Position numbers and translations under genes: made by a program. Source: Helianthus annuus (lineage: Eukaryota; Streptophyta; Magnoliopsida; Asterales; Asteraceae). From it: a stretch of DNA of 64,000 bases. Below the pieces are notes generated by a model. It had not been told where the DNA came from. It made no database searches and saw only the letters and a list, made by a program, of their open reading frames with translations. Where the stretch lies: positions 152,126,624-152,190,623 of the forward strand of contig NC_035441.2 of NCBI RefSeq assembly GCF_002127325.2. The letters run 5' to 3'. Positions 46,341 through 57,500 of the stretch are shown one piece after another; within the stretch, counting starts at the first letter, position 1, and the number at the start of each line of letters is the position of its first letter.

Positions 46341-47796
46341 TGTAACAACTGCCACTAAAATCCATAATTAGGAGGATAATTAGTCAACAAGAAAACCCTA
46401 ATTGAGACACCCAAGTAATTCTGCACTAACCCTAAAATTTTCATAACAATCGGAATCAGGATCAGGGCCCCTAAAACTCAGGGGGGGTTAAACCCTAGTG
46501 GATGTTTATCCTCTAAATTTGCTGTAGAAACGAAATTTGTTCATTTAACTTACTCAGCAAGATTACTTGGACACGAAGCAACCTAGGCTAGAAAATAGAT
46601 CCGTCGCGCCACGCGACGGGTACACATGTCTTCTTCGCGTGGCGCGAGGGAGGACATTTTCCAGCTATAAATAGGGGACATTGGCACTTGAATTTTGGTG
46701 TTCATTCGACGTCCAAATTCTCTGTAACCATCGAGTTATAGCGAATATCGTTCACAACACACACAATTCACGAAGTGCTGCCGCAATCAGGGTAATAACT
46801 CGATCACTATTACGATTCAACGTCCGATTGATTATAACTATCCAACGATTGTCCGAGTGCTGCTCAAATTAAGCTTGTACTTTGATTATTCATCGGGATT
46901 TCGACTTGAATATTTGAGTGCTGTTCGAATTCGGACTATGCTCTGTTATTCGTTGTGAATCCGATTGAATTATTAAGTATTGCACTTGTTAATCATTGTG
47001 AGGGTTTGATCTCGTGAATTGACGTAACTGCTGAATTAAGTTACTAACCTATTGTGTGTGCATTATTATTAAATTAGGTTTAATCAAGGCTAATCAGTAG
47101 GCTTATACCTTGCCCGCTAAGTCTGCAATGTGAGTCATTCTTCTTTTTAAATTGTTTTCTCACCGTTTGTGAGTAAGTATTACAATACCTCAAATTATTT
47201 TCAAAGTGTTATAATTACAGGGACTAAGTCGTGGTTATCTTAACCGCTGGTTAGTGGGGTATTGTGCACATTACTAATTTCTCACAGTTAGGCAATAAGC
47301 CCTAACATGGGTTAGGCTAATAAGACCTAACAGTGACAAAACGTCACTAATTGGGTGACTGGACCCAATAGTGGTATGACCATCGTCACACGGGTGGCAA
47401 GACCAGATATTAATTAAGATACTGCCATAGTAATCGCTCTTATGCTGTAATTTATAACTATGTGTCATTTTATCAAAATGAATGATTCACTCAGTATTTC
47501 CCCGCTGACAAAACCTTTTTACAACATGTTTCAGGTGACCTACTGAATTAAGTACACGTGCTACGGAGCACTATCAAGCTTGAAGTGGTGGCTCAAATAA
47601 AATAAATAAACATGTTTGTAAAATAATGAAATTATGATATTTACGGGGTTTATCCGAAATGTAAATAAATAATACTCGGGCAAATTTTTCAAGTTTAAAA
47701 CGATCCTGTTAAGACTTCCGCTATAAAAATAAATACCACGGGATTTTCTGTCCCGCGGCTCCCGAAACGGGTCAAACCGGGTCGGGGGCCGTGACA
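46341..47796 (+). repeat. 3' LTR of element D
   Basis: 1456 bp, TGTAACAACTGCC...GCCGTGACA; followed by TSD GTTCT (47797-47801). Confidence 0.9.
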
Positions 47797-48757
47797 GTTC
47801 TTACTCGTTCATTTATTGATTTCCTCTCAAATTCTCTGATTAGTAGAAATAATTCTCGGGCATAATACCCACTAAATTAACGAAGCTCCGCCTCGATGTA
47901 AGTATCATAACCCCCGGTTACGTATTAGTTACGCTGCCCGATTGATCTAGTGCTCTGTAACGCATGTCAAGGCTCTGCCTGACTCAGTTGTTGGAGTTCT
48001 GTCTCGGGGAGGGTATAGCTAATGTAAATTGGGTTATTATACTAACGCATGTGCATTGTTTAATTTAATAGATTATAACCAGGAAGTCACAAGGAAATAC
48101 CTAAATTAACAATGTGAGTAATTCCTCTTTTTGTGAATTGTTTTTACAAAACCAAAAATGTTTTAAATTATAAACAGTGATTGAGTATTTGTGATTCTAC
48201 AATTATCGTTGGTATGTTGGAGTTTTGTATACATAACCTGTTACTACACTGTGAGTAGTAACATTACCACAAGTTAGGATTGACAGTGCCATGGGTGGTA
48301 ATTAAAGTTGATGTAAACAAATGTAATTGTTGGATTACCCTCAATGCTGTAAAATGATAAAACTTGTTTTGATTAAACTGGGATTCACTCGCCAGTATTT
48401 CTTGCTGATAAAATGTTTTTAAACGCGTTTCAGGTAACAAAATGTGAAAGTCAATTAAAAGCTAGCTGGAGAGCACTGAAGGCTTGGAAAAGTGACTATA
48501 AAAGTTACCTAAATAAAGAAGAAATTTTATTTAAATAAATTAGGGTTTATCCCTATTAACATGTTTGTAATGGAAACTTGGGTTTATCCCAATGTATTTA
48601 TTATTATTATAAAAACATGGTGTTTTACTCTAATAAACTATTTCCTAACTACGGTCTTGATGTAAATTTCGCTGCCAAATTAATAAACACCGATACCACC
48701 AGCTCTGAGTAGCTCGCGGTCGCCCGCCTCCCGGAGCAGGGGTCGGGGGTTGCGACA
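47797..48757 (+). repeat. 3' LTR of element C, second part
   Basis: Resumes the LTR interrupted at 41204 and ends GGGGGTTGCGACA. With 40844-41204 it totals about 1.32 kb, compared with 1.30 kb for the left LTR. Confidence 0.85.
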
Positions 48758-50217
48758 AAAAATTATGTTCGTTTAAAATTTGTGGGATAGTTAGTTTTTT
48801 TTATAAGGTGGATAAAGGGTAACTATTAACTAATTATTAATAATTCGATTAAAGTTAGAGAATTAAAGTGTAATTAAAAAGAAAGAATTAAAATTTAATT
48901 AGTGTTTGAAAGACTATTTGACATTCGTTTTAAGGTTGTATATTATGCATTAAGCGAAAAAAGTTATTAACTTTTGGATATCTTAAAATACGCTTCACTT
49001 ATGCATTATAATATATAATGTATAATATCATATAAATATAGATATTAAAGAGTTTTAGTTAAAGTTTTAAATAGCAATCATCAAATGGTTAAAGAATTAG
49101 AACGTGCCATTTAGGCTATAGCTGTAGCCTAGTGGTCAAGAGGAACTGTCTCTTGTGGAGAGACCAACGTTCAGTGCTAGGGAGATGTAAGTATTTAAAT
49201 GGGAAAAATTAGTCGTTCAAAAAAAAAAAAAGAACTAGATTTTTTTTTTATAATCTACCAAAACACATTGATTATGAATTTTGTGTTGTATGGATTTTTT
49301 TAAATCTTTCTATAAAATTATACTTTGCATATGTGAATTGCTTGATCCTCATATTTTGCTTTTTCACCTTTTGTCTTTATCTAAAACATGATGATCGTTT
49401 TGAAAATGCCACACAATTTATGGGACAAACACAAGTTAAGCATGATGCTTACATAATTAAGGTTGATACATGTGTTTAAGCCCATTTCACAAACATTTAA
49501 AAAAATCAATTATTAATACATAATTAAGGTTGATACATGTGTTTAAGCCCATTTCATATAAATATATATATTAAAGAGTTTTAGTTAAAATTTTAAATAG
49601 CAATCATCAAATGGTTAAAATAATTAGAACGTGTCATTTAGGCTATAGCTGTAGCCTAGTGGTCAAAAGAAACTGTCTCTTGTGGGGAGACCAACGTTCA
49701 GTGCTTGGGAGATGTAAGTATTTAAATGGGAAAAATTAGCCGTTCAAAAAAAAAAAGAACTATATTGTTTTTTTTATAATCTACCAAAACACATTGATTA
49801 TGAATTTTGTGTTGTATGGATTTTTTTTTTAAATCTTTCTATAAAATTATACTTTGCATATGTGAATTGCTTCGTCCTCATATTTTGCTTTTTCACCTTT
49901 TGTCTTTATCTAAAACATGATGATCGTTTTGAAAATGCCACACAATTTATGGGATAAACACAAGTTAAGCATGATGCTTACATAATTAAGGTTGATACAT
50001 GTGTTTAAGCCCATTTCACAAACATTTAAAAAAAATCAATTATCAATACATAATTAAGGTTGATACATGTGTTTAAGCCCATTTCACAAACATTTAAAAA
50101 TATTCAATTATTGATTGTCATTTTGAAATAAGTAATATATTTTCCTGATTTTAAAAGTTAGCGATTAATAAACAGTAACACTAGACTCAAATCTTAATTA
50201 ATATTCTCTTAAATATT
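48758..50217 (+). repeat. Host-like flank with 525-bp tandem duplication
   Basis: 48758-49555 matches 7978-8785. The segment from about 49030 to 49555 is repeated at 49556-50090. Both units contain the SINE-like element and the AAGCATGATGCTTACATAAT motif. From 50091 to 50217 the DNA is AT-rich and unremarkable. No gene. Confidence 0.75.
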
Positions 50218-50897
50218 TCTATACTAATAAATGAAAATCTTTTTTGGACACATGTAACTTTCTGGTGCTTTCTCACCTTATTTTCCTATTTATCTCTCAT
50301 ATTAAATAAAAATAATAATTTTAAACAAAAAAGTTAGATAAGGATAAACATTTGTTTTTATTATGATCATATTAAATAATAATAATAAAAATAATAATTT
50401 TAAACAAAAAAATAGATAAGAATATAAACGATTATTTTTATCATGATCATATTAAATAATAATAATAATTTTTAACAAAAAATTAGTTAAGAATACATAG
50501 TTAACAAAGTAAAATGTTATAATAAGTAAATAGTACATTATAGTTCATTTTTAAAAGATAAATCTTGACGTGTTAACATATAACATTATATTATATTAAA
50601 CACGTGCAATATACGAGTTTTTTAAAGATATGTCTTTTTTATTATTTATTATATAAAATTACATTTATGCAAAATTAAAAAAAAAACAAAGTAAAATGTT
50701 ATAATATAAGTAAATAGTACATCAATGTTATTTTTTAAAAATAAATCTTGATGACTGTTTGTATTAACATATGACATTATATTTTATTCAACACGTGCAA
50801 TATACGAGTTTTTTTTTAATATATATTTTTATTATTTATTATATAAAATATAAAATTATATTTATGCAACCCGGTAATACACGGGGTTTTAACCTAG
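50218..50897 (+). mobile_element. Small non-autonomous Helitron (Helitron 2, 680 bp)
   Basis: Starts TCTATACTAATAAATGAAAA, a common plant Helitron 5' end. It ends with hairpin CCCGGTAATACACGGG, then 12 nt closing CCTAG, followed by T at 50898. The preceding base is T rather than the usual A. The interior is built of tandem units: three of about 70-80 bp beginning ATATTAAATAATAATAAT (50299-50500) and two of about 180 bp beginning AAAGTAAAATGTTATAATA (50502 and 50688). Confidence 0.65.
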
Positions 50898-50929
50898 TAA
50901 TACATTTATAAAAAAATTAAGCTAAATTG

Positions 50930-51420
50930 TTAATCTAAAAGACTAAACAAGAGCGTTAAAAATTTAAGCTAAAACTGTTTATCTAAAAACTAAAAGACTA
51001 AGGGGCTGTTTGGTAGCATCTTAATGACCATTTAGATGCTACCTCCTAATGGTTTAAAACCTCTGAATGAATAAGAGGTAACCTCAAGTCTGAATGGTTA
51101 AGAGTAACCTCTGAATGGTAAATCATCACATGTTACATTCTTCTACCTTCTCATTGGTAAAATCTTAATGGTTCCATTAAGAGGTAGCCTCTTAATGACC
51201 ATTCAGAGGCTACCAAACAACCCCTAAAACAAGAACGTTAAAATTTAAGCTAAAACTGTTTATCTAAAATACTAAAACAAGAATATCTGGTAGCCTCTTA
51301 ATGACCATTCAGAGGCTATCAAACAACCCTATAACAAGAATGTTAAAATTTAAGCTAAAACTGTTTATCTAAAAGACTAAAACAAGAATATCTTATGTGT
51401 ATATACGATGAGATTTGAGA
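50930..51420. repeat. Tandem units carrying MITE copies
   Basis: Three imperfect copies of a ~75-bp unit containing TTTAAGCTAAAACTGTTTAT (about 50966, 51246 and 51351). Between the first and second is a full foldback MITE (51001-51225); between the second and third is only its right-hand end (about 51287-51331, CTCTTAATGACCATTCAGAG). Confidence 0.65.
51001..51225. mobile_element. Foldback MITE with 17-bp TIRs
   Basis: AGGGGCTGTTTGGTAGC at left; GCTACCAAACAACCCCT at right is its inverse with one mismatch. Internal CTTAATGACCATTTAG/CTCTTAATGACCATTCAG repeats fold on each other. The TIR resembles hAT-type MITEs but no clear 8-bp TSD is seen. Confidence 0.65.
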
Positions 51421-52850
51421 CTCTCGAATATACAACTTTCAATTACTATCACTATATATTATTATCATTATCACTATATATTAATTATACATTATACATT
51501 ATACTTTATACATTATACATTATACAAATGAATTGAATAGTAATTTGATTATATTTTATTATATTATTATATTACAATTACTATTATTACTATAATAATA
51601 ATTATTATTATTTTCTTTACTTTTTCTTAGTTGGATAAGTTTGATGTCAATCAATACTGGTATCGAAAATACAGGTACGGTCCGGTTTATTATCGGTACA
51701 TGAAGGTAAAAATCGGCACAAGCCTGATACAGAAAACGTCAAAAGTCGGTACCGGATTGAGTTTGAAAATCTTTTAGTTGGGGAAATTCGATACTGTTAC
51801 ACGGTACCATTTGCTCATCCCTAATCACGGGTGCCGTACACCCAACAACGGTATCGTACAACTTTTTCTTTTTGATTTTCTTTAACTTTTAATGATTTCT
51901 TTTTTTAGTTTCAGGGGTAGAGATGAGTTCGGTGGCAACCGATACCGAAAATACCGGTTACGGTACCGGCATATGAAGGTAAAAATCGGTAGCGAACCGG
52001 TACTAGGAACGCTAAAAGTCGGTATTATTTGTTTTTTTAATATTTACAAAAGAATTAATAAGAAAAAATATTTATTTTATATATCATGGTAAAAGTGTAG
52101 GTCGGTGTAAACATTATTTACTTGGTTATTTCAACTTTTGATTATACCCCAAATACTATAGATAATATAGTCTGTAATCCATATAATTTTATTTAAATTG
52201 ACTTTCTTTAATAACTTACTTTTATTTACTTAAAAAAGTGCGCAACTAAATTTAATTTGATTATGGTTGAACATCGGTACCGGCATTGATATAATTGAAA
52301 CCGACGTCAATATTCGTTTTTATGGTTTTCGAGGGATGTAAAGCACGTGTCGATAATTTTTTTTTTACATATCTTAATTTTATTCCTTAGATTTTTTTTT
52401 TCTTTCTTTCGGTTGTTATATCAAGTCATTTGAACACGACTTAAAATTAAAAAAACAATTAACGGGTCAACATTAAAAATGACACGAATAGTCGAATATA
52501 ATTGGGTTTGACACGACATGACATAAATAACAATATGAGTCGGGTTAGGGTTGAAGAATCTCAACCCACCAACCCACAAACCGAATCAATACCAACCGAA
52601 TTCACACCATGTGACACGAAAGAATCTCACTAATTTATACAAATTACAAAAATTTATACAAATTACAAAGGTACATGAACCATATCTCTAAAAATCAGCA
52701 AAAAGAAAGCACTCATAAATGTCATATTTATAAAACGAGGGGCGCACCTCGACCACACCGTCTTCTGCCCCCAAATCTTGTACCACCGTTACAATACATG
52801 TTCGTTTTTTGAAACCAACCTATTATATAATAACCATTTTTTAGGGTTTT
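51421..52850. other. Low-complexity intergenic DNA
   Basis: No gene. 51480-51610 is ATTATACATT/ATTATTATT-rich. Two diverged copies of a ~100-bp segment (GGTATCGAAAATACAGG at about 51659; CGATACCGAAAATACCGG at about 51939), both with GAAGGTAAAAATCGG, look like parts of an old repeat. 52430-52620 has GACACGA-type repeats. Confidence 0.5.
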
Positions 52851-54568
52851 TTTAACTTTCACACAAAGCCCACCACCGTCTATTCTATAGTTTTTTTTTT
52901 TTTGTTTCCTCTCTCTCATCCCCCATTCCCTTTCTCTCTCTAGACACATCCAGGTCTTCTTGTTCGTTTTGGACCTGGTACATGCCCACTTTTTAGTTTA
53001 TACTTCGTCTTCCCAATTTTATAACCTGTTCCATTATATATTTTATAAACAAATATCCTCAACAATGGCATAAAGGTGATCTTCACCCCCCAACAGCTAA
53101 AGGTACATTTACATATATTCACCATTTTTATACAGTCACATATACATACATACATATATGTCATGACAGTCATGTCATATGTACATACATGTTCTTGATG
53201 ACCTTTTCCCCAATAATACAACACCCTAGACTAAAAAAAATCAGATTTTTAACTAAACCCTTAACATAAATTTTGTAACTTTAGTGAATGTATGTATCAA
53301 GATTCAATAAAGTCTTGATTTTTCAAGATTCTTGAGGGATGATTTTGATTACCCATCAGGGGTTTTGTAAATTGTAGATGGTTCAATCAATTAATGGGAA
53401 TTTCTTGATCTGGACCCACTATTGTTTCTAGGTCACGAAGAAAAAAATTGATTTTTTTTTTTTTTTGGTGCGTTTAACATGCAGTTTATGTGTCAGAATC
53501 TTGGGGGTTATTCTTGATTTTTGGGTTAGGGTTTTTGTGCAATTTTAGTTTAAACATTGTGCTGATTAGGGGTTTTTAATTTGTGGGTTTCAATTAGGTA
53601 GCAGTTTCAGTCCATCACGTTGGTTCACTATTTTTTGCATAAATTGTTTCAGAAATTTATAAACTTTGACTGTAAATTTGGGGGTTTTTTGTGTTCTTTA
53701 GCAATTGGAATGTACAAAGTTGAGTTGATGGTATTTATCTTTTGTTACTGTATATAACTAGTTTTATAGCATCATAGTGACAAACTTGACATCTCAGATA
53801 GGGTTTTAGGTACCAAAAAGTGAAAGAAATTTATGGTTTTGAACAGCTAATTAGTTTTATTATTTCTTTTTCCATATAAGAAAGTAGATATTTTGCTGCA
53901 AAAAAAAAAAAAAAAGAAAGTTTATCGGTTTTAAATTAAAAAAAAAAGTTTCATAATTTTTTCTTTTGCAAGTTTTTTGTACCTTAACTCATGTTGCAGA
54001 AACTTCTGCAGGTTTTGTTTTCGTAATTCTTCTATGAGATGTCGTTTCGTTCTTATGTTTCTGTTGGTTGAGAGGCTAGTTTTTCATCTTGAAGAATGTT
54101 TTTAGGCCAAACATTGGCGAAGCCACCCCCCCCCCCCCAATTTTTCCGAAACCGGGGGGGGGGGGGGGGAGGGACAACGTATATACCTATACGAAAGTAC
54201 TATTCATAACACTACACATCGAAAAGTTCGGGGGGGGGGGGGCGCCCCTGAGGCCAAATATGTATGTGATTTGATCATATATTTTGCATAATCCGAATGT
54301 CATAAAGATACACTGTGACTTGTGTTTTTCCGGTTTCATAGTTCTTTTAAGATATATCGTTTCGTTCTTACTTTTCTGTCGATTAGGGGCTAGTCTTCAT
54401 TTTGTAGAATGTTTTTACATGAAATATGAATCTGATCCTGTCCTATATTTGCATAATCTGAATGTCATAAACATACATTGTGTTATCTTTATTTTTCATA
54501 TTTATGGTTTTTATTGTTTCTATATTTGACTAAACTTCTTACCGTAAAACAGAATCTAGTTCGAAACA
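52851..54568 (+). promoter_or_regulatory. Probable promoter and 5' UTR/intron of the SUVR5-like gene
   Basis: A CT-rich tract (about 52903-52945) and following DNA precede the gene. An acceptor-like TTCTTACCGTAAAACAG ends at 54551, 17 bp before the ATG, suggesting a 5' UTR intron. Its donor and the transcription start cannot be fixed by eye. Within it are long poly-C and poly-G runs and a duplication, listed separately. Confidence 0.4.
54022..54483 (+). repeat. Duplication with facing C and G homopolymers
   Basis: TCGTTTCGTTCTTA plus context at 54040-54103 recurs at 54357-54421; TTTGCATAATCYGAATGTCA recurs at 54283 and 54448. The first interval contains C13 (54126-54138), G16 (54154-54169) and G13 (54230-54242), so the C-run can pair with either G-run. 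Possible origin is a small foldback transposon; read length errors in homopolymers are possible. Confidence 0.6.
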
Positions 54569-57500
54569 ATGCAAGTGCTTCCTTGTAGTAGTAATAGCAT
54601 GCATTATGGCGGCGAATCTAACAGCCCTAATCAGGGTCCCGAAAAGCCTTTTGTGTACAACGAAGAGACCAATAACGTGAAACCCGAAATAGTTCAAGGT
54701 GGAGATACCAAATTAGACGATGCTGAAACATCCGATGACGAACAGTTTGGCGAACATGATGATGGTCATCCCAACAATGAGCCGTGTCATGAACTTGACG
54801 TGTCAAATAACACTCGTGATTCCGGAGTTGATAGCTTAGACGTTGATACAGTTGGACGAGAATACGAGTCGTCTCGTTCAGAACCCGAGTGGCTTGAGCA
54901 AGATCAACCCATGGCCGTTTGGGTCAAGGTAAGTGTTTAATTGTCATTCTATTAAATAGTTATGTGAATTAATCAATTAAACGTAAAAATACGTTTTTTT
55001 TATGATATAGTGGAGAGGGAAGTGGCAAGCGGGTATACGATGCTCGCGATCTGATTGGCCGTTATCAACTGTGCGAGCAAAGCCAACACATGATAGGAAA
55101 CAATATCTTGTAATATTTTTTCCAAGAAAAAGAAATTATTCATGGGCAGACGTGCTGCTTCTTCGCCCGATCAATGAATATCCGGAGCCGATTGCATATA
55201 GGTCACATAATGTTGCGGTGAAGGTGGTCAAAGATTTGACAGTTGCGCGTCGATATATTATGCAAAAGATTGCTGTTAGCCTGATAAATACCATCGAACA
55301 GTTAACTAGTGAGGTTGTGATTCATCTATATTACTTAGAATTGTTAGATTTGTTCTTTGTTAGAATTATGCTTACGATCTTACAAGTTACAACCACTCTT
55401 TCCTTTTAGGCTCTTACTGATGATGCTCGCAGCGTGTTAGTGTGGAAGGAATTTGCATTAGAAGCTTCCAGATGTAAGGATTATTCCGATCTCGGGAATA
55501 TGCTTCTCAAACTTGAAAAGGTAAATTTCTTGCTTTAAAAGCAATGTTTCTCTCTCTATATATATAGTGTAGGTCTTATGGTCTTAACGTCATGCATTGC
55601 TTGGTTAAAACTTGCCTAAACCCTAAATAAAAAAAGAAATTAGGATAGATTCGGGCACTGACACATGTAATGATGCATAGTGCATCATGAAGAAAATTGT
55701 GCAACGTTAAGGAAAAATTGTGCGTCGTGATAACACATGTTATGATGCGCAACTTTTTCCTTCATGAAGATGCGTCATGACATCTGTCATCACCACAATC
55801 CTTCTTACACGTTTTACGTATTTGACCTTTTTGATGACTACGTGGATATAGATGGAATCAAATAGGAACTAAACTAATTTCAAAAACTTTCGGAACTAAC
55901 CAAATATTTGAGTGTGGATGATATATTAATTGAAGTGTTATATAAGTTTTTGAAACATTTTTCATTGAAGAACGTCAACAAAAACGTATATGCATCTACG
56001 TATCAGATTCATTTGCAATGCATAGATGCATTTTCTAATTTGTCGATATTCGAAAATGAAAATTATTTTGAAAACTTATCAAACACTTTAATGAAGATAT
56101 ACTAGTTGTTAACTTTGTGAATGTATCGACTTGCATGATCAGGATCAAAATAATTGATATGTTTCTAAGTTCAGAAAATAAGGTTCTTAGAACCTCTATC
56201 TATACACACATGCATACATATATGTGCGTCTCTATATGCATATATGTATGTTCGTGGAAGTCGGTTTACGACGGGTGTAAGCTAATTTACAAGATCTTAG
56301 TATTGAATGATAAAAACTGTTGTGGGATTTTTTAAATTTAAACGTAATGTTCCCTAATCGTTACCAATTTCTTTCGCAGATGATATTGCAGCGTTTCTTA
56401 GAATCTTCCTGGCTGGAACATTCTCTTGAAACATGGGTGCAACGATGTCAAACCGCTCATAGTGCTGAATCTATCGAAATGCTGAAGGAGGTATGCGTTC
56501 TTTTTTTAGTGTATTAATAAAGACAGTACTTTAGAATGCATTTAAAGTCGTTTAATTTATTAATCAGGAGTTAGGCGACGCAATTAAATGGAACGAAGTA
56601 CATGCCCTTTCAAATTCAATAACGAATACCGAGGTTGGTTCCGAGTGGAAAACCGTGAAACCCGAGGTTATGAAATGTTTTTCAATGTCAAATCCTTCAT
56701 TTAACAACGAAAACACCGAACAACAAATTAATGACGGTTTTCCAAACGCGGGTCTGCAAGTTAGCAGAAAAAGGGCCAAGCTTGAAGTTCGACGTGCTGA
56801 GGTGGCCGCTCCACTGCTGGAAACCGGGCTGAGATCTATTAACGGGCCTATTGGGTCTCCGAGTGGTGAAGTTTCTCTATTGGGAACAACGGAAACCGAT
56901 AGATGGGGGGCGATTGTAGTTGAAGATGGAAATAATAATAATAATAATAATGATAATCAAGAGACCCGTTTTAAAAATTTGGAAACGACCCCAATAAATA
57001 AGACTAAACGGTGTACGGCTTTTATTGAAGCAAAAGGAAGACAGTGTGTTAGATGGGCTAACGATGGTGATGTTTATTGTTGTGTACATTTATCATCTCG
57101 GTTTTCGTCCAATTTGGTAAATACAGAGCTCAGCCTGCCACCAGGCCCATCAACAGGCCATACAACAGGCCCACCAACTGATGCACAATTATGTGACGGG
57201 ATTACCGTTCTTGGTACTAAATGCAAACATCGGGCTCTCCCCGGTTCTTCGTCCTGTAAAAAGCACAGATCTAATAAGGATACAGCGGTAATTTTACCGT
57301 CTCCACCCGAAAACAAACTCAAACGAAAGCTAGAGGATGAATACCGAGAGGTTCCGGAGGCTAGTAGTTGCCGAGAAATTGTACTAGCGGGTCATTTCGA
57401 AACTCCGGTGGGTGCGTCTGAGACTGAACTGACGGGAACCGAGTACAATGGCGGTGGGCTTATGCGCTGTGTAGGTGACGGTGTCGGTTGCAACGAAACT

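Larger units (their letters stand above)
41205..47796 (+). mobile_element. Element D: young gag-only Gypsy element (TR-GAG-like), 6.6 kb
   Basis: Ends TGTAACAACTGCC...GGGGGCCGTGACA with a perfect TSD GTTCT (41200-41204 and 47797-47801). LTRs 41205-42660 and 46341-47796 are both 1456 bp and differ at about four sites, all transitions. PBS TGGTATCAGAGCC (initiator-Met type) starts 8 bp after the LTR. ORF0 and gag are open; protease, RT and integrase are collapsed into 1.4 kb of stop-ridden fragments. The internal decay predates this insertion, because the LTRs are almost identical. It must have been copied by enzymes from a relative, likely one near element C, whose gag and ORF0 it resembles. 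Confidence 0.9.
8786..48757 (+). mobile_element. Element C: broken Ty3/Gypsy chromovirus with nested insertions
   Basis: Plus-strand parts in order: ORF0 fragment (8786-9091), gag and protease start (9401-10774), RT-RNase H-integrase (28931-31162), integrase C-terminus with chromodomain-like tail (40335-40807), polypurine tract (about 40829-40843), and 3' LTR (40844-41204 and 47802-48757). The pieces are separated by element T plus A (10775-28930), element B plus solo LTR E (31163-40329) and element D (41205-47796). The pol order RT-RH-IN and the terminal 'KVKWDSKRGPKYTWE' chromodomain-like tail place it in the chromovirus side of Ty3/Gypsy. It is dead: stops and lost catalytic residues are noted under its parts. 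Confidence 0.8.

Noticed and set aside
41545..47468. 63- and 64-codon frames repeated at 41545/46681 and 42138/47274
   Set aside because: They lie in the two nearly identical LTRs of element D; conservation reflects recency, not coding.
6678..48767. Possible target duplication ATTAT for element C (6678-6682, and ATTAT at 48762-48766)
   Set aside because: The right-hand copy does not abut the LTR end, and the left LTR is followed by duplicated flank, so the match is probably chance in AT-rich DNA.
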